Origin: Hemibagrus wyckioides
Lineage: Eukaryota; Chordata; Actinopteri; Siluriformes; Bagridae
Assembly (NCBI RefSeq): GCF_019097595.1
Contig: NC_080714.1
Span: forward strand, 8,270,759-8,334,758
Reading direction: 5' to 3'
Length of the DNA stretch: 64,000 bases
In this document: positions 12,285 through 25,204 of the stretch, piece by piece
How positions within the stretch are numbered: the stretch's first letter is position 1
Layout of the letters: each line of letters starts with the position of its first letter
Notes under the pieces: generated by a model
What the model saw: the letters and a program-made list of their open reading frames with translations, nothing else
Told to the model about the DNA's origin: nothing
Database searches by the model: none
Position numbers and translations under genes: made by a program

Positions 12285-12376
12285 CTGACCCATGTGCAAC
12301 CATCTGGACACCTTAAACCTGTCTTAGTTACTATATTCTGCTCTGAAAAGCTTTTGTTGTCAAGTTTGTTTGTCTA
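12285..12376 (+). repeat. Duplicated segment, copy 2
   Basis: This is the direct partner of 10541-10644. It carries a 16-17 base deletion after 'ccttaaacctgt'. Confidence 0.8.
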
Positions 12377-13702
12377 GGAAGAGGACAAAAACTGGCCCAC
12401 AGACATACACCTACATACACACTTCGATGAGATGCTAACTGTCAAGGTAGTTACAGCAAATGAACACAAAATATCAGTATGCCTGTGAGGCTGAGACAAA
12501 TATCTTCTTCTGATCATGGACCCCATTTTAGCATGAATAAACAGAGATGAACGTAAGCCCAGAATGTGTCTGTCAAAAGATAAATAGTGGTAATGACATT
12601 TTAGATACAATTAAATACGTGATTCATACAAGATTTAAAGCAACTCTTTTCTTTTTGGTTCAGCAGAACCTTTTCTCCCATTATGAAAAACCTTCTTTAG
12701 ACTGTAGATTAGTCCGTAAATGAACTGCATTCAATTAATCATTCAACTTCATTCATTTCCAGCCATCAGTGTATTCATGAGTGCTTTAAGAAACTAGTGA
12801 ATTGTTGCACAGATTTGGAATTGCAGCCATGTGCTTATCTAGAAACCCAGGACTAGGGCTGTACTAGAGGCGTGTCACAAATCACACACTTACTCCATGA
12901 TCTGCGTTTTGTAGCATGAATAGTATAATAACAGAAGAGCATTTCAGAGGGTGGAGCTGCCAGGCACTGACCAGATACAAATACAGTGGCGAGATGCAAT
13001 GTGAGGCATTGATGAGCCTAGCCTCAACTCGGATTGCGCAATCACGCAAAAACTGGATTGAGGGTGTATCTGTTGCTATCTCTCTGTTCATCACCAATAT
13101 ATTGATTGTAGACACAATATGTCCTCACTTTCCATAGTCTAGATAACATATATCACCTATGAGTATAACATATTTAGTCTTGCTGATCTGACAGAGGTCC
13201 CCACAAAGATGGCAAGCATTGATATGCTAGTTAAAAAATTGAAGTTGCCTTCGGGATACGTTCAAAAGCTAGGTGATTTTCCTTTTTTTTTTGACAGATT
13301 GGTGGTGTGGGTGGTCTGTTCTTTAGCCCAAGCTTGGTGGCATGACTATCTGTGAGGACCCTTCACATAGAGTGTTGGCTTGGGTCAGTTCAAGCAGCCA
13401 TACGGTTTACATATGCTTCGTATTGGTAATATTGGTAACACTTTTGGGTGGCTGAAACTGCATTTACATTATTTCTTATGGGAAAATCCGCTTCGCAAAA
13501 CAAATTTTTGCCTTAAGAATGAATTATATGTGTATGCCAAGGTTCCGCTGCATCTTATCTATACACCTGAGCAGTTGAAAGGTTAAAGGCCTTGCTTAGG
13601 AATCTAGAAGCGGCAGATTGGTGGTCTTGGGTTTTGAACTCACAACCAGTAGTCTAAAACCTTCTCCACACCACGATGGGGATGTGAGCTCAGTGACTTT
13701 GA

Positions 13703-14060
13703 CATGGATGCTGGTGCCAGATAGGATGCTTTGAGTATTTCAGAAAATCCTGAAATTTTCACATAAACAGTCTGTAGAGTTTACACAGAATGGAAAACAG
13801 AAAAAAACAAAAAACATCCAGTGAACATCAGTTCTGTTAGTGAAAGAGGTCAGAGAAGAATGGACAAACAGGCTCAAGCAGATAGAAAGGAGCAGTTGCT
13901 TGAATAAACACTCTTTACAACTGTGGTGAGCAGAAAAGCATCTCAAAATGCCTTGAGGAGGATGGGCTACCACAGCAGAAGACCACACAGCATCTTAGGA
14001 AGCTGAAGCTTCAATGGGCACAGACTCACTAAAAATAAACAGATTGGAGAACACTTAAAT
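13703..14060 (+). mobile_element. Tc1-like relic, second family
   Basis: Landmarks in order: 'gagtatttcagaaa', 'cagtctgtagagtttacaca', 'gaaagaggtcagagaagaat', 'cactctttacaactgtg', 'gagcagaaaagcatctcaaa', 'agaccacacagca' and 'caatgggcacagactcac'. The family transposase can be followed through these, but stops and indels break every frame. Both ends are missing. Confidence 0.8.
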
Positions 14061-14929
14061 TAAAAGTGACCTTATGTGACGAATGATTCCAATTTTACAA
14101 AAACATGGTAACATTTTTGTGCCACACCTTCTTTATAACCATAATATCTTGCCAACTAAAATCATCGGCAGCTTTAAGCAAGACCGCACTTCAACTAGCA
14201 AGTCTGCCCCGCAACGGTTTATGTTTGTGTTAAGCAAACAAAGCAACACACAAGGTGCACCTGTTAGATAACACGCTAGCTGTAATCCTGACAGCAGAAT
14301 TGAAATGAGTGTGCATTGATGTTGTGTAAGAGAGCTGAATTACATTCGAAACCCTCCCACTTGCTGTCTTTGAGTAATGCCCTGGTTTTGCAAATCAGAT
14401 TTGCAAGGACTGGCATTCGAACCGTGGGTACATACAGATGCACTTTCCAGAACTCTGAATAGCACTGGGTATATACAGAGCTCAAAAGCTAAAAAAACGT
14501 ACTTGAATATGATTTTTAAATTGACATTTTTGGGGAGGTTTTTCTTTGTTTTGAACCTGCCTGCTGTAAAGATGTGCCTTTTGTAAACAGATAATCTGTA
14601 ATACCATTTAAAATAATATTTAAAAAAATCAGATTTGCAAATTAGGCCAAAACTCTGGGATTCTCAGGGAAAATCAGACCCTTTCAAAGTAATTGAACTC
14701 ATCATTTCTCCAGTCTCAGTTGTCTGCCATGCTTCTGCTCATAACCATGAAGTGTAATGAAGTGGAGAGGTGTGGAGTAGAGTTAAGTGGAATCAAAATG
14801 GAAGATCCCAAAGTGCATCTTTTTTATATTCCACAGAATTTATTTCATTTTATCTCAATTGAACAGTCCCTTCTGATAAGGTAGTTCAATATTTGTACTT
14901 CTTTTTATTTAATTTTTATCCTTCATTTT

Positions 14930-15002
14930 TTTGATATTCTTTTTTTTTTTACACCATAAGGAGAGACACTTCATTTCGATGTAACTGCAATAACAATAAA
15001 GA

Positions 15003-15079
<77 letters not shown>
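14930..15079 (+). mobile_element. LINE 3' end with (TCTA)n tail
   Basis: 'cataaggagagacacttcat' and 'caataacaataaagaatcta' run directly into about 19 TCTA units. An 'acaataaag' terminus followed by a simple tail is typical of 5'-truncated fish non-LTR elements. The microsatellite appears to have grown from the tail. Confidence 0.65.
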
Positions 15080-15519
15080 AGACGTTTCAAATATAGTAAT
15101 CTTGCTATTTGCGTAGAACATGAACATTTCTTTTATCATTTGATAACTTCGCAAACATCTATTTCTTCCTAGGAATCCTGGATGTTTTACCATAATTTGC
15201 ATGTCATTTACATAAAATCTGATAATAATTCCAGAGATGTGAATCTCAATATTGTAATCCTTCTAATCCCTAGATTTTAACTCTAGCAACTTAAAGCAAA
15301 GAAAAAAAAAACCATATTAAACATACCAAAGGCAAAAAGAGATGATTTAATACAGTGTATATAGTTGTGCAACATTCGTATTCGTAATATGTTTAAATAT
15401 ATTCAGCTTTTGTCAGCTCTCCTCCATATATTGGATGTGTGTGAAAAATCTGGACAGCCTGATGTGTGGAATGTATTAAAGAGATTACATTAATAAGCAT
15501 GCGATGTGACTCACTGCCT

Positions 15520-15570
15520 ATGTGTGTGTGCGTGTGTGTGTGTGTGCGTGTGCATGTGTGTATGTGCACG
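15520..15570. repeat. Interrupted (TG)n microsatellite
   Basis: A TG run with GC interruptions is seen directly. Confidence 0.85.
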
Positions 15571-16135
15571 CAAATCTGCATTTACTTGGCATTCTTAGGC
15601 ATTCTTATAAATTAGGAAGAAAAGAAGACAGGGAATAGTTATTGCTGTGCACCATTCGGTATTTTTTGGTTATGATAAAAAAAAATGATCATGCACAGAA
15701 AATGGTAACTGACTGTACAATGGAGCAAAAGCTGTAAACCGAAGGGATTTGGGGAGGAAGATGTTGTTCAAAACCAAAGCACCACAGGAAAGGATATGTT
15801 TTAGCCATTTGTTTGGATTTGTCGCTTTACCACATCCTACCAAATTGAAAGCACAGATGGGGGGGGTTGGGGGTTGGGGGTGGGGGAAGGTTGGGGGTTT
15901 AAATTAAATTCATACACCTCAATTGTTGCTTGTTTTCTTAGGTCCATGTTACTGTCATAGATAGAAAAGACACTAACTTAACTGCGAGTGACGCATAAAT
16001 GTCTTCTCACAGAAAACTTGAAAATGAATCAACACCTTCTGACCAATCAGAATCGAGAATCCAACAGCTCTGTGTTATAATACATATTTATGTGTTATAA
16101 TACATTTATATACCATGACGGATTCGATTGTTATA

Positions 16136-16175
16136 GAGGGATGGATGGATGGATGGATGGATGGATGGATGGATG

Positions 16176-16262
<87 letters not shown>
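16136..16262. repeat. (GGAT)n-(GATA)n compound microsatellite
   Basis: GGAT units (to about 16178) pass into about 21 GATA units. The minus-strand frame reads as a repeated Ser-Ile-Tyr-Leu pattern and is an artefact. Confidence 0.97.
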
Positions 16263-18109
16263 GCTTTCAAAATGCCCCAGAGCCCTTGTGTGCTGCTACT
16301 TACAGCATTTCCTTTGCTCACCAAACGATATACATGACACCACAATATATCATGACAGATTCCCTACATCATGCCTGGTCAGTCTCTGAGCCTTCAGTGT
16401 GGAGCAGCAGAGGTGTGATGCTGACCTACTTCCCGTTTTTGTTTTTTGTTTTTTTTTAACAGATGAATGTGTATTGCCAGAAAGCAGAAAGGTCTTCAAG
16501 GCTATAGAAATGAAAGGAGACTCTGTCCCACAAGATGAATCAACATCATCACCAATTGTGTGTGTGTGTGTGAAAGCAGGAACGTAAAAGCAAGAGAGTG
16601 ACTTGCACCCTAGTTAAAAGTAGATGAAAGCATGACAGCCTGAGCAGGAACCGCAGGTTTATCATTGTTATAGGCTCATTAAATCAGGAGCTTGTGTTGA
16701 TACGCTGCCGCCTGCGTTCGCTGAGAAATGGGAGAAACGCGCTCGACGGGGACTGTGAGTCGAGTTGAAACGATTTGCTTATAATTGCAGTGTCAAGTGA
16801 GTTTCCAAAACAAAATTAAAGGGAGAGGAGTCTGGTGGAGCTATGACAAAAAGCAGACCTTGTATCCGAGAAAGGCACGGTCAGGGCAGTGCCAGTCCTG
16901 ACAGTACGGCGAGAAAACACAGGCTGTGGGATCGGAGATTAGTGGGATATTCATGCAAATTAATCTCGGCCTCAGTTGAGCTGCCAGTCTCCTTCATGTG
17001 CTGTGATTCACTGTACGTGTTTCCTTTCCATGTATGTAACTAGCGACAAATGCGTAATCTATAATAATAATAACAACAACAGTAAGCTCGCTGAATTAAT
17101 CATAAATTATGATGTGTTACGGACGGCTGAGTCACTTAACATTCAGCGTACTATAAACTATCTAGCTTTCTATTTAACCCTAGCATAAGAAAAGTGTCAT
17201 TAATAAGTAGTAAGCACTATATAAACTAATCTACTCTAAACACGTCTGCATTATATCTTCATCGCTTTGCTTCAGAGTTCTAAAAACACAACAGGAAAAA
17301 ATGTTTGCCTCTAATTTCAGGTCCTGCTTATTTCCTTGTAAGGCACAGAATGAACATAGTGGTCTAAATGCTTCATATATTATTCTGAGATTAAGATTAA
17401 AGAAAGCATTCTATTATTCCCGAATATCGATATCAGTTATTCTGTATAACAGTGCAACTTTTGGAGAAGGAATGGAAGACTGGTCCAGCGGCTGCATCTT
17501 GCAAATTAAACGGTTAAACTGCTGCACTTTTTCATTCTAAGTAAAATATGTTACTCTTTTTGTATGTATTTCAATCCCAAAAAGCAGTTTCAGCATTTTG
17601 CATTTAAGTTAGGGAGAAAATTGCATTTAAAGATTTCATGCCAATTCCGCTGAAAGGCATCGTTCATTTTTAATCTTCTTATGGAACAACGGCCTTACTG
17701 CCAATTTTTTAATGAATTTTATCCTACATATACAGTGGAAAAATGAGATATTAATTTGATTATCAGCATTATTGTCAGTCTCTCTCTCATGGTTTGAGGT
17801 AAAAGTCACTCTTTCCCCATCATAATCTCTTTACTTACAGATTAATTCATTCAACTCTTTTCTGTTGGCCGGAATTCTGTAAAAAACGTTTCAGTCAAAT
17901 CATGACATTCTGGCTAGCAAGGGTTTAGACACGTAGTTAGGCACATAGTAGGCTATAGTTAAATGTATCTGATGTTTTTTTCCCGAACTGCCACACAATC
18001 ATACAGTGTGTTCATTTACCAGTCATAATTTAGCTCAATATTTCACATAAAACATCTAAAACATTCATTCGGTCTAATACGAATGACACGAGCATCCTCA
18101 TTGTGCACT

Positions 18110-18505
18110 GTGCCATGGCACCTATTTACAGTAATATCAGTACACTTATGAGGTTAATTCATAATTCAGCATATCACATAGTATTGTTTAATAGTAGGCT
18201 TTCAGTTATTAATACTTATCTATATTATCTGTATATACACTGCATATTATCTCTGTTACTGTTGTACATACAATGTACACGATGCACACATACTGTACAG
18301 ATATATAATCATATTTTCCCTCACACATCATGTGCTGTAAATACAACTTGCACATACTTTTCTATGCACATACTAATTGAAATGTATTTATATGTATATA
18401 CTGATGTACATATTTACATATTTATCTGCATTTGCACAATTGCTAAACAGCATTTCGTTGCTATGTACCTGTACTTTGCAATGACAATAAAGTTGTATCT
18501 ACCGA
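18110..18505 (+). mobile_element. LINE 3' end
   Basis: The segment ends with 'catttcgttgctatgtacct', 'ttgcaatgacaataaagttg' and 'tatctaccgatc'. This is the common fish non-LTR 3' terminus. The upstream AT-rich part with repeated 'gtacat' is probably its 3' UTR. No reverse-transcriptase frame is present. Confidence 0.65.
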
Positions 18506-21469
18506 TCTATACGTAGTTATGTGTATTAATCAGTGCACAAGAAAGTAGGCTATTTATCGGTGTAATAAACATAATAACATCATCAGACTCACACTCACAC
18601 TTGAGTACACTAGAACGTTCATATATTAGTTCAAGAAAACAGCAATGTGAAAAGGCAAATGGGAATTTCTCACAAATATTTAAGGTCTGGTGATGGGAGC
18701 AGTAATGTTTCCCAGTAAGTTATACCAATGAGGACTAGTGAGCAATAGGAAGGTCGTGTTACCTTATGGGCTTAAATTCATACCTGCAGATGTGAAGCTG
18801 GACAATGGAGACTGCAAGATTTAGCAGAATGTGGAATAAAAAGCCACAGCTTTTAGACATGCCCCAGTAAAAATTTTGGACAGAGAGCTAACGTTTAATT
18901 AGCATTGCTGGACTTGAACGTACAACTTTTGTTTCATTATATGCTGCTAAAAGTCTGAACAGATCACACAAACACTGTCAGTATCAAGCTTCCATTTGCT
19001 TCATGTTTTCTGAATGAATTTACAGTGTAAGCCTATTCTTATTTGTGCTCTATGGGAAATGCATCGTAGTGAGACACCACTGTATGATATCAAATCACAC
19101 CCTTACAATCTATATGCAAGAAAATGCATGCAAGCAAAAACACGGATTGGAATTACGTTTTCCATAACCAGCTCCACCATTTCTGTTCATCAGAGACCTA
19201 TTTTTAGCAGGTGTAATGATCTGCATTGAGGTTTACATGTCGAAAAACACCATCCAAAAAAATAAATAAATAAAAAAAATAAAAAGTTGGCCCCAACAAG
19301 AACAGAGCGAGCTAATTAGTCTAATGAATATGCATGCAGAGAGTACTGAGAGCAGCAACAAAATGTTTAAATCGCTCAGTTCAACCAAATGTTTTTCCTT
19401 GTAAAATGGTGAATTAGACAAATTAGCAGCAATACAAACTGTCAGGAGAGCAACTAGAGATATAACCCCCTTCTGGAGGTATGCAAAGTATCTGGAGTCA
19501 AATGGACCTTTGTGCCTACACGGCGTAATTACTGACAAGTAGTAAGTAGGTAGTTTCCTAAATACAACAAACTTTATAGCAGTTTGAACCTGGAATAACG
19601 TCATGTCAAATCTGAAGTAAAAGTTTGTACACCCCTCCTTTTCTTTCTGGTATGAGTAAGTCATGACTCTACACGGACAGTTAAGAGTTGATTGGAAAAA
19701 ACTAATATCACTACTCCATAAATCAACGAAAGTCCTGTGTTCCATCATACACATTTAATTCAAGAGTGCTTAACCCTGGAGTCCTTTTCTAACAGGCTGA
19801 AGATTGCGCTGCTCTATTAAACCCTATTAAATCAGGCAACGAACTGCTGAGCAGGAATATCACTGAAGTGTGTAGAACGTACCTGAGGAGAGATGGACTC
19901 ATCCTCCATTTCACGAAAACCTTGCAGAAAGCTGAGTCGATAACAAGAATTTCACATTCATCATTTTCTTCCAAGCCCTTGGGAAATTACACACCACCTG
20001 ACCTGATAACCTGAGCATCGCAAATCTTGTGATTTCTCTCATCACTGATTCTCTTTGTAACGCTGTTTTTTTTTTCTTTGCTGAAACTGTAACTACCCAT
20101 TTTAACCTTTGTCCTGGTTCATTTCTACTTGAAATCTCATCCAAGCCAAGCGAAGACTCTATCCTGCTCATAACAGATTGTCTTACCTTTTTGATCGCCG
20201 CTAAATTTACATTTAGATGGAGTTTGAACAGTTGTAAGCTTCTGGATTTTCTACACGCACAAAGAAGCTGAAGTATTTAACAGGGTAAACTGACAGTATG
20301 TTTCAGAGGGCAACAAACAGCCATGTGGGGGTTTTTTTCTCAGCACTATTGCCAGACTGCACAATTTCAAGCCTGAGCGCAGTTTAAGACTTCGCTATAA
20401 AGCAGCTGAACTCTATGTTAGTTTGAACTCTTGCATTTTATATCTACCAGCCCAAGGTCATTTTCCCAACACACTAATTAAAAACTCCTTAATCTCACAG
20501 TTGTGGCTGCCAGGCTTGCCTTGTGATAGATTTTAGACTTTAAGTTGATTGTAATCAACATAAATTTGAGTTTGCTGAGATAAACATTAGCTTCACAATC
20601 TCACAGTGTCTCCTGATTGTATGCAGATAAGCTGAAGCTGCAAATGAACTTCCTTTTACAAAAAATTTTACTGCACTATTGATGGGCAATGGTTCACTGA
20701 ATTGATTCTTTCAAGTTGTCTAGTTGATTCATTTGATTCAGTGCCTTTCAGAAATGCAGTGTAGGTAATAGTGTGTCTGCCAAAATGCCATAAAAGTGTA
20801 AACCCCTACACTAAGCCACATCGACAGATTTGGACTCTAAAACAAAGTTTTTCGGAACATTTTACAACTATTTTCTGATGCACTTGCTATTAATAGATAT
20901 AACCACATTAGCCTATAACCACATTAGATATATCCGAGCACGGCCTAATAATCCTCTGATGATCCAGCTGATACTTTAAAGAGAGAATAAATGAAAATAA
21001 AAAACCCTTCAAGTACACACCTAAACTGGAACAGATCAAACCACTTGAGGCTAAATTAATTTCTATCCAAATTTTTTTTTTTCCACAAAAGTGCTTAACA
21101 AAATGAACTTGGAAATAAAAACATCTTACTCATCCATTAAAGAAGATTATTACTAATAGTAGAAGATGATACAATGAAAAGCAAAGGACATGTTCCTGAA
21201 AAACCTGAATGTTCCTGAAGCTTGGTGGACAAAAAAAAAGGCCTGGGGTAAATTCCTGCTAAAGTGGGCTAGGAATAGGATTAAACACTTCTGTGCACAC
21301 CTCTATAATGTTGAGAGAGACTTATGTAAATCAGGTGCTGTTAAAGAAACAAATGTTTGCATGGAAAGAGAAAAAATGATATGCTGCATTGCTGCTAATT
21401 ACTTACCATGCATACTATAATATTCTGGCCATATTTACAGGAGCATAAAATGCTTTAACTAAATATAAA

Positions 21470-21966
21470 CACACCTTCCACTTTATTAGGCACGTCTTCT
21501 CAGGAACACATAGTCATGCAGACAGCTTTAAGTCATTCACATGATTTCAGATCTCCTGGATTGTGAAGAACAAAAAACATGAAATAAGTGACAGTTATGT
21601 GTGTGGAAACACTGTGTTGATGAATGAGGTCAAAGAAAAATGGCCAGATTGACTCAAACAGCTAGGAAGGATACAGCAACTCACAATCACTCTTTACAAC
21701 TGTGATGAGCAGAAAAGCATCTCAGTATTCATGAAACATGAAGTGGATGAGCTACAACAGCAAAAGGCAACATTAGGTTCCTGTGAGTCACGAACAAGAA
21801 GGCTATCATGGGCACAAATGCACAGAACAGAAACTCGGGCAGTTGAAGATTAAAAAAAAATCATATTGTCTATTTCGAGTCTTCAACTGTGATATTTGGG
21901 ACTTGTGCCCAGGATAGCCTTAGATTCCTGTTCTTGGTTGACAGGAGTGGAACCTACTTACCGCAA
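21470..21966 (+). mobile_element. Tc1-like relic with fold-back tail
   Basis: It starts with a terminus-like 'ccactttattaggcac'. The body has 'gaatgaggtcaaagaaaaat', 'cactctttacaactgtga' and 'gagcagaaaagcatctca', up to 'gcagttgaagat' at about 21850. From about 21879 the sequence turns round: 'agtcttcaactgtg', 'cttgtgcccaggatagcc' and 'gattcctgttcttgg' are the reverse complement of the same family. It is therefore a tail-to-tail partial palindrome. No open transposase remains. Confidence 0.75.
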
Positions 21967-22443
21967 AGCTAATGCAACAGACACCTGATTACAAGTAAAT
22001 TACCTCATTAGAAATGCTCGTCTATATCAGGACATCTACACAATCACAAATCCTACACATTCGATTCTGAATCTAATATTGCCAAACTTCTATGACCTAC
22101 ATGAACATTAGCTATAAGTATTGTGCCTGAAGTCAAATTCATTTAAACAACTAATAAATAGTAAATGTACCTCACCAGCCTTGCCTTAGGTCCTGTATGA
22201 AATAAAAGCACACATTCTCCAGGTGTGGCACTGTGAAAAGTAATTTCTCATGCTCTGGCTTTGAGGCGTGAGTGATTTGTTTGTCTAAATACAATGCTAC
22301 ACATCACACCTGCGTTGTCACAAAAAATCTGGACCTTTCCCCAAACCAATTGAGCGATACTGATGATGTGTATTTTTTTTGGTCTAATGTGACATTTATG
22401 TTTCCTGTATCAAGAAATGCTAGTGACATTCTGTCAGAACTCG

Positions 22444-22494
22444 ATCCCTAGTTACCATCCTTAGTTACCTGTCATTGCCATGGTAACTAGGGAT
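22444..22494. repeat. Perfect 15-bp inverted repeat
   Basis: The arms 22444-22458 (atccctagttaccat) and 22480-22494 (atggtaactagggat) are exact reverse complements around a 21-base loop. Confidence 0.9.
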
Positions 22495-23577
22495 GGATGG
22501 ATTCATTTACAGTTCAGTACTGACTATACAATCCTCAGAGTATCAGTTCATAACTAATGCTGAGCCACTACTGAAATCCTTGTCTAGAGATTCATCCGGC
22601 TTATGCTGCCATGTGAATGTAAAAATTCCTGGTATGCTAGGGTCAGTGTGGGTTCTGTGTTTACTTACAAGATCTGTGTCATGCTGGTCAACATCATAAA
22701 TAGTCACAGAGATCGAGTGTTTCAGATCAACAGCAAGGATCTAAACTGATCTCTGATTATATGAAGCTGCTCCTTGCATGTGTATAAATCAGGATAAACT
22801 CTCATGACCCAGATCAGTGTGGGTGTGGTTATGGGTCAGAGAATTCAATTCAATTTCAAATGACCAATTTATTCCAATACATTGTGCCAGTAAATGCATG
22901 TACAAATACCCGAAGCAAAAATAGTACTAAAAAGGACCACTTATGATGTTTTGTTGTGATTTTATTCTTTTTTTGTGTGAATCTTGTAATTTTATTAACA
23001 GTTTTCGACTCCAAAGTAACTCCATACTCTCCCATTTGTAGGAGCAATAGTCAAGATAGGAACAATAGTACAAATAGCATGGAAAATTACGTAGAATTTA
23101 TGAAAATTACTATTTCAAGTCTCTGAACATGTGTATTACGCAGCTGGAAATAAAACAGTTTGGAAACTTACATTATGGAATGTTTGTTTATATACAGTAT
23201 CTACTGACCTTTTGTCAGTGTTTCTACCTACATCTAGTTTTCTAGTTTTGGAAGCAGAGCTTTGTGAACATGGGTGGAAATGGAGGCATGTACTCATTAC
23301 TCATTAAAGTGAAAAAGCTCAATCATTCAAATCTGATTCAGCTCTACACGGTCAACCATTAGAGACCTTTATGTTCCTACAGATCTTACTTGATGGCGCC
23401 TTTAAGTTTTAAAAAAACGCTTACGAGTTGTTCAACCGATTCACGTGATTGATTCATTTCAAAGAATCGATCATAAAGAACCGATTCATAAAGAACTATA
23501 GAGGTTATTCAATTCAACTGATGGTGGATCGGTTAAAAATAGAGCTTTAATAGCCTAGCTAGATAATGGCGGTGTAA

Positions 23578-23578
<1 letters not shown>

Positions 23579-23650
<72 letters not shown>

Positions 23651-23652
23651 GC

Positions 23653-23702
<50 letters not shown>
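23579..23702. repeat. (AT)n-(ATT)n compound microsatellite
   Basis: About 34 AT units are followed by about 17 ATT units, seen directly. Confidence 0.97.
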
Positions 23703-23900
23703 GAACTGTTTTCACACTTCTTAGTACATGGACAGTTAATATGTAGCTGCCATTCCTGGTCAAAAATGTGATTAGATAAGTAATAAAACACCATTTCTCA
23801 GATATCAGGAGGTATAAAGAACATTTTTGAGGTGTTAGGAAAACGAAAAGCAAGATTTTGGGGTTGATTTTAAGCGTGAGCTCTACTTTTACAAGATCTT

Positions 23901-24034
23901 GGCTGCGTCCGAAACCGCGTACTAAATGGTCTCAAAATAGTAGGTTTCGCACCGTAGGTTGCCATAGTTACCATACGCGCCGTACTATAATAGTATGCTA
24001 TTTAGTACAAGAGTATGCAGTTTGGGACGCAGCC
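23901..24034. mobile_element. 134-bp palindromic MITE
   Basis: The left end 'ggctgcgtccgaaac' matches the reverse complement of the right end ('gtttgggacgcagcc') with one mismatch, and 20 of 23 terminal bases pair. The interior is also near-palindromic ('gtactaaat' against 'atttagtac'). It has no coding capacity. It looks like the short hAT-type or similar elements of fish, but no clear target duplication is visible. It lies about 250 bp from the candidate gpr153 exon 1 donor, on the intron side. Confidence 0.8.
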
Positions 24035-24283
24035 CCCCGTTTGCCTGTATTTTGCACACATCTATCTCATTCACAAGCCAACTCTAGTCTAACCAACCTA
24101 TTCATGGGTTCTTTGGTAAGCGTGAATGTACAAGACACATTAACATCACCAACATTTTACATTCATCTGATATAATGCATGATAGAAACACTGTAATTAT
24201 CTCGTTATAGTCTATGATCATACTCGTGGAAAATAAACACACTGGAGGTCGTGTGTGTGTGTATGAGTTTCTCTAGAACCTAC

Positions 24284-24660
24284 CTTGAATAAAATTCGTC
24301 GATATACCCGAAAGCTCCTCCAGGGTGTCGTGTATGTTATCAATATGTCCACAGAGTTGGCGCGTCCGCTTCTGAATACACGGATAAAAGCATCAAATAA
24401 AGAACGCTAATAAAGGAACATGGCGCGCCCTTCATGATCATTCCATCATCGGAAAGGATTAGAGTCATTCTCATCAGAAACAAGTGTGGAAATGGTGTGC
24501 ATGTAAAGCCACGCATGGGCGAAGTTAAACGTGTCGACGTGGTGGTGGTGGTGATGATGATGATGATGGTCGGGCGCGCGCGCAGCCTCCTCACGCCGCC
24601 CATTGAGGATCAGCAGCTCTAGGAGGAGGGAATGAATGAAGCAGGAACAGATGCTGCTGA
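24284..24660 (-). promoter_or_regulatory. gpr153: Candidate gpr153 non-coding exon 1 and CpG-rich promoter
   Basis: This segment is rich in CpG (ggcgcgcc, gtgtcgacgt, cgggcgcgcgcgc, cgccgcc) in an otherwise CpG-poor, AT-rich window. On the minus strand it ends in TTCAAG|GTAGGTTC, a near-perfect splice donor (last exon base 24284). It lies upstream of the gpr153 acceptor at 7002 on the same strand. Human GPR153 also has an untranslated first exon (recalled). A (GAT)/(CAC) trinucleotide tract within it gives a spurious poly-His frame. The start position is a guess, and no TATA box is assigned. It could instead belong to another transcript. Confidence 0.45.
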
Positions 24661-25204
24661 ATCCACCACGCTTCCGTTTCTGTTCAGCGGACCTCCTTAA
24701 CTGACATTTTAGCACATTTTACTTTGCCCATTTTCGTCTAGATGACCAAAAAAGCACTCTCAGAAAGTTCTTCTCAAGTTATATCGCACTTTAAGCAGAA
24801 CACATGTGAATAGGGCAGCAGCAGCAGCAGCAACAGCAACAAAACAATAGATATATCACAACCAGTCTTTGTCAGTTGACTGATTATCAGTTATCATTCT
24901 CACAACATTTTTTTTTATTCCAAAAAAACTCAATAATAAATAATTAAGTGTTAAATGTGTTTACATTGAAATAACTGTGATGTGTTTAGCAAGTCTGTTG
25001 CTTATTTGTTGATATTGTATTTTTGTTATTCCCATGAAAAGTTTGTTTGCTGTACTGTTGTTATTGCTAGCACAGATACAGTGACACTGAATAGGAAATA
25101 AACCAGCAACCTCAACCACAGTACAGTGGCTTTGTGGTTATCATGCTTGTCTTGCACTTCTGGGGCTGGTGGTTTGATTTCTAAGTAATCTAAGTACATA
25201 CTGT

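Larger units (their letters stand above)
7002..24283 (-). other. gpr153: Inferred gpr153 5' intron, repeat-rich
   Basis: This is the interval between the acceptor at 7002-7003 and the candidate non-coding exon donor at 24284/24283. Both splice sites are visible, but their joining is inferred. It contains microsatellites, Tc1-like relics near 13.7 and 21.5 kb, LINE tails near 14.9 and 18.4 kb, a duplicated about 100-bp segment (10.5 and 12.3 kb), a possible tandem duplication near 9 kb and a MITE at 23.9 kb. No other coding exon is recognised. The longest open frames here have no family resemblance. Confidence 0.45.

Noticed and set aside
19233..19754. 173-residue minus-strand open frame
   Set aside because: There are no recognisable motifs; the hydrophobic C-terminus comes from a poly(A/T)-rich stretch. 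It could be an unrecognised repeat, but nothing supports a gene.
24446..24715. Poly-His containing frame in the CpG-rich segment
   Set aside because: The His run is a trinucleotide repeat and the frame matches no protein; it is more likely untranslated exon or promoter.
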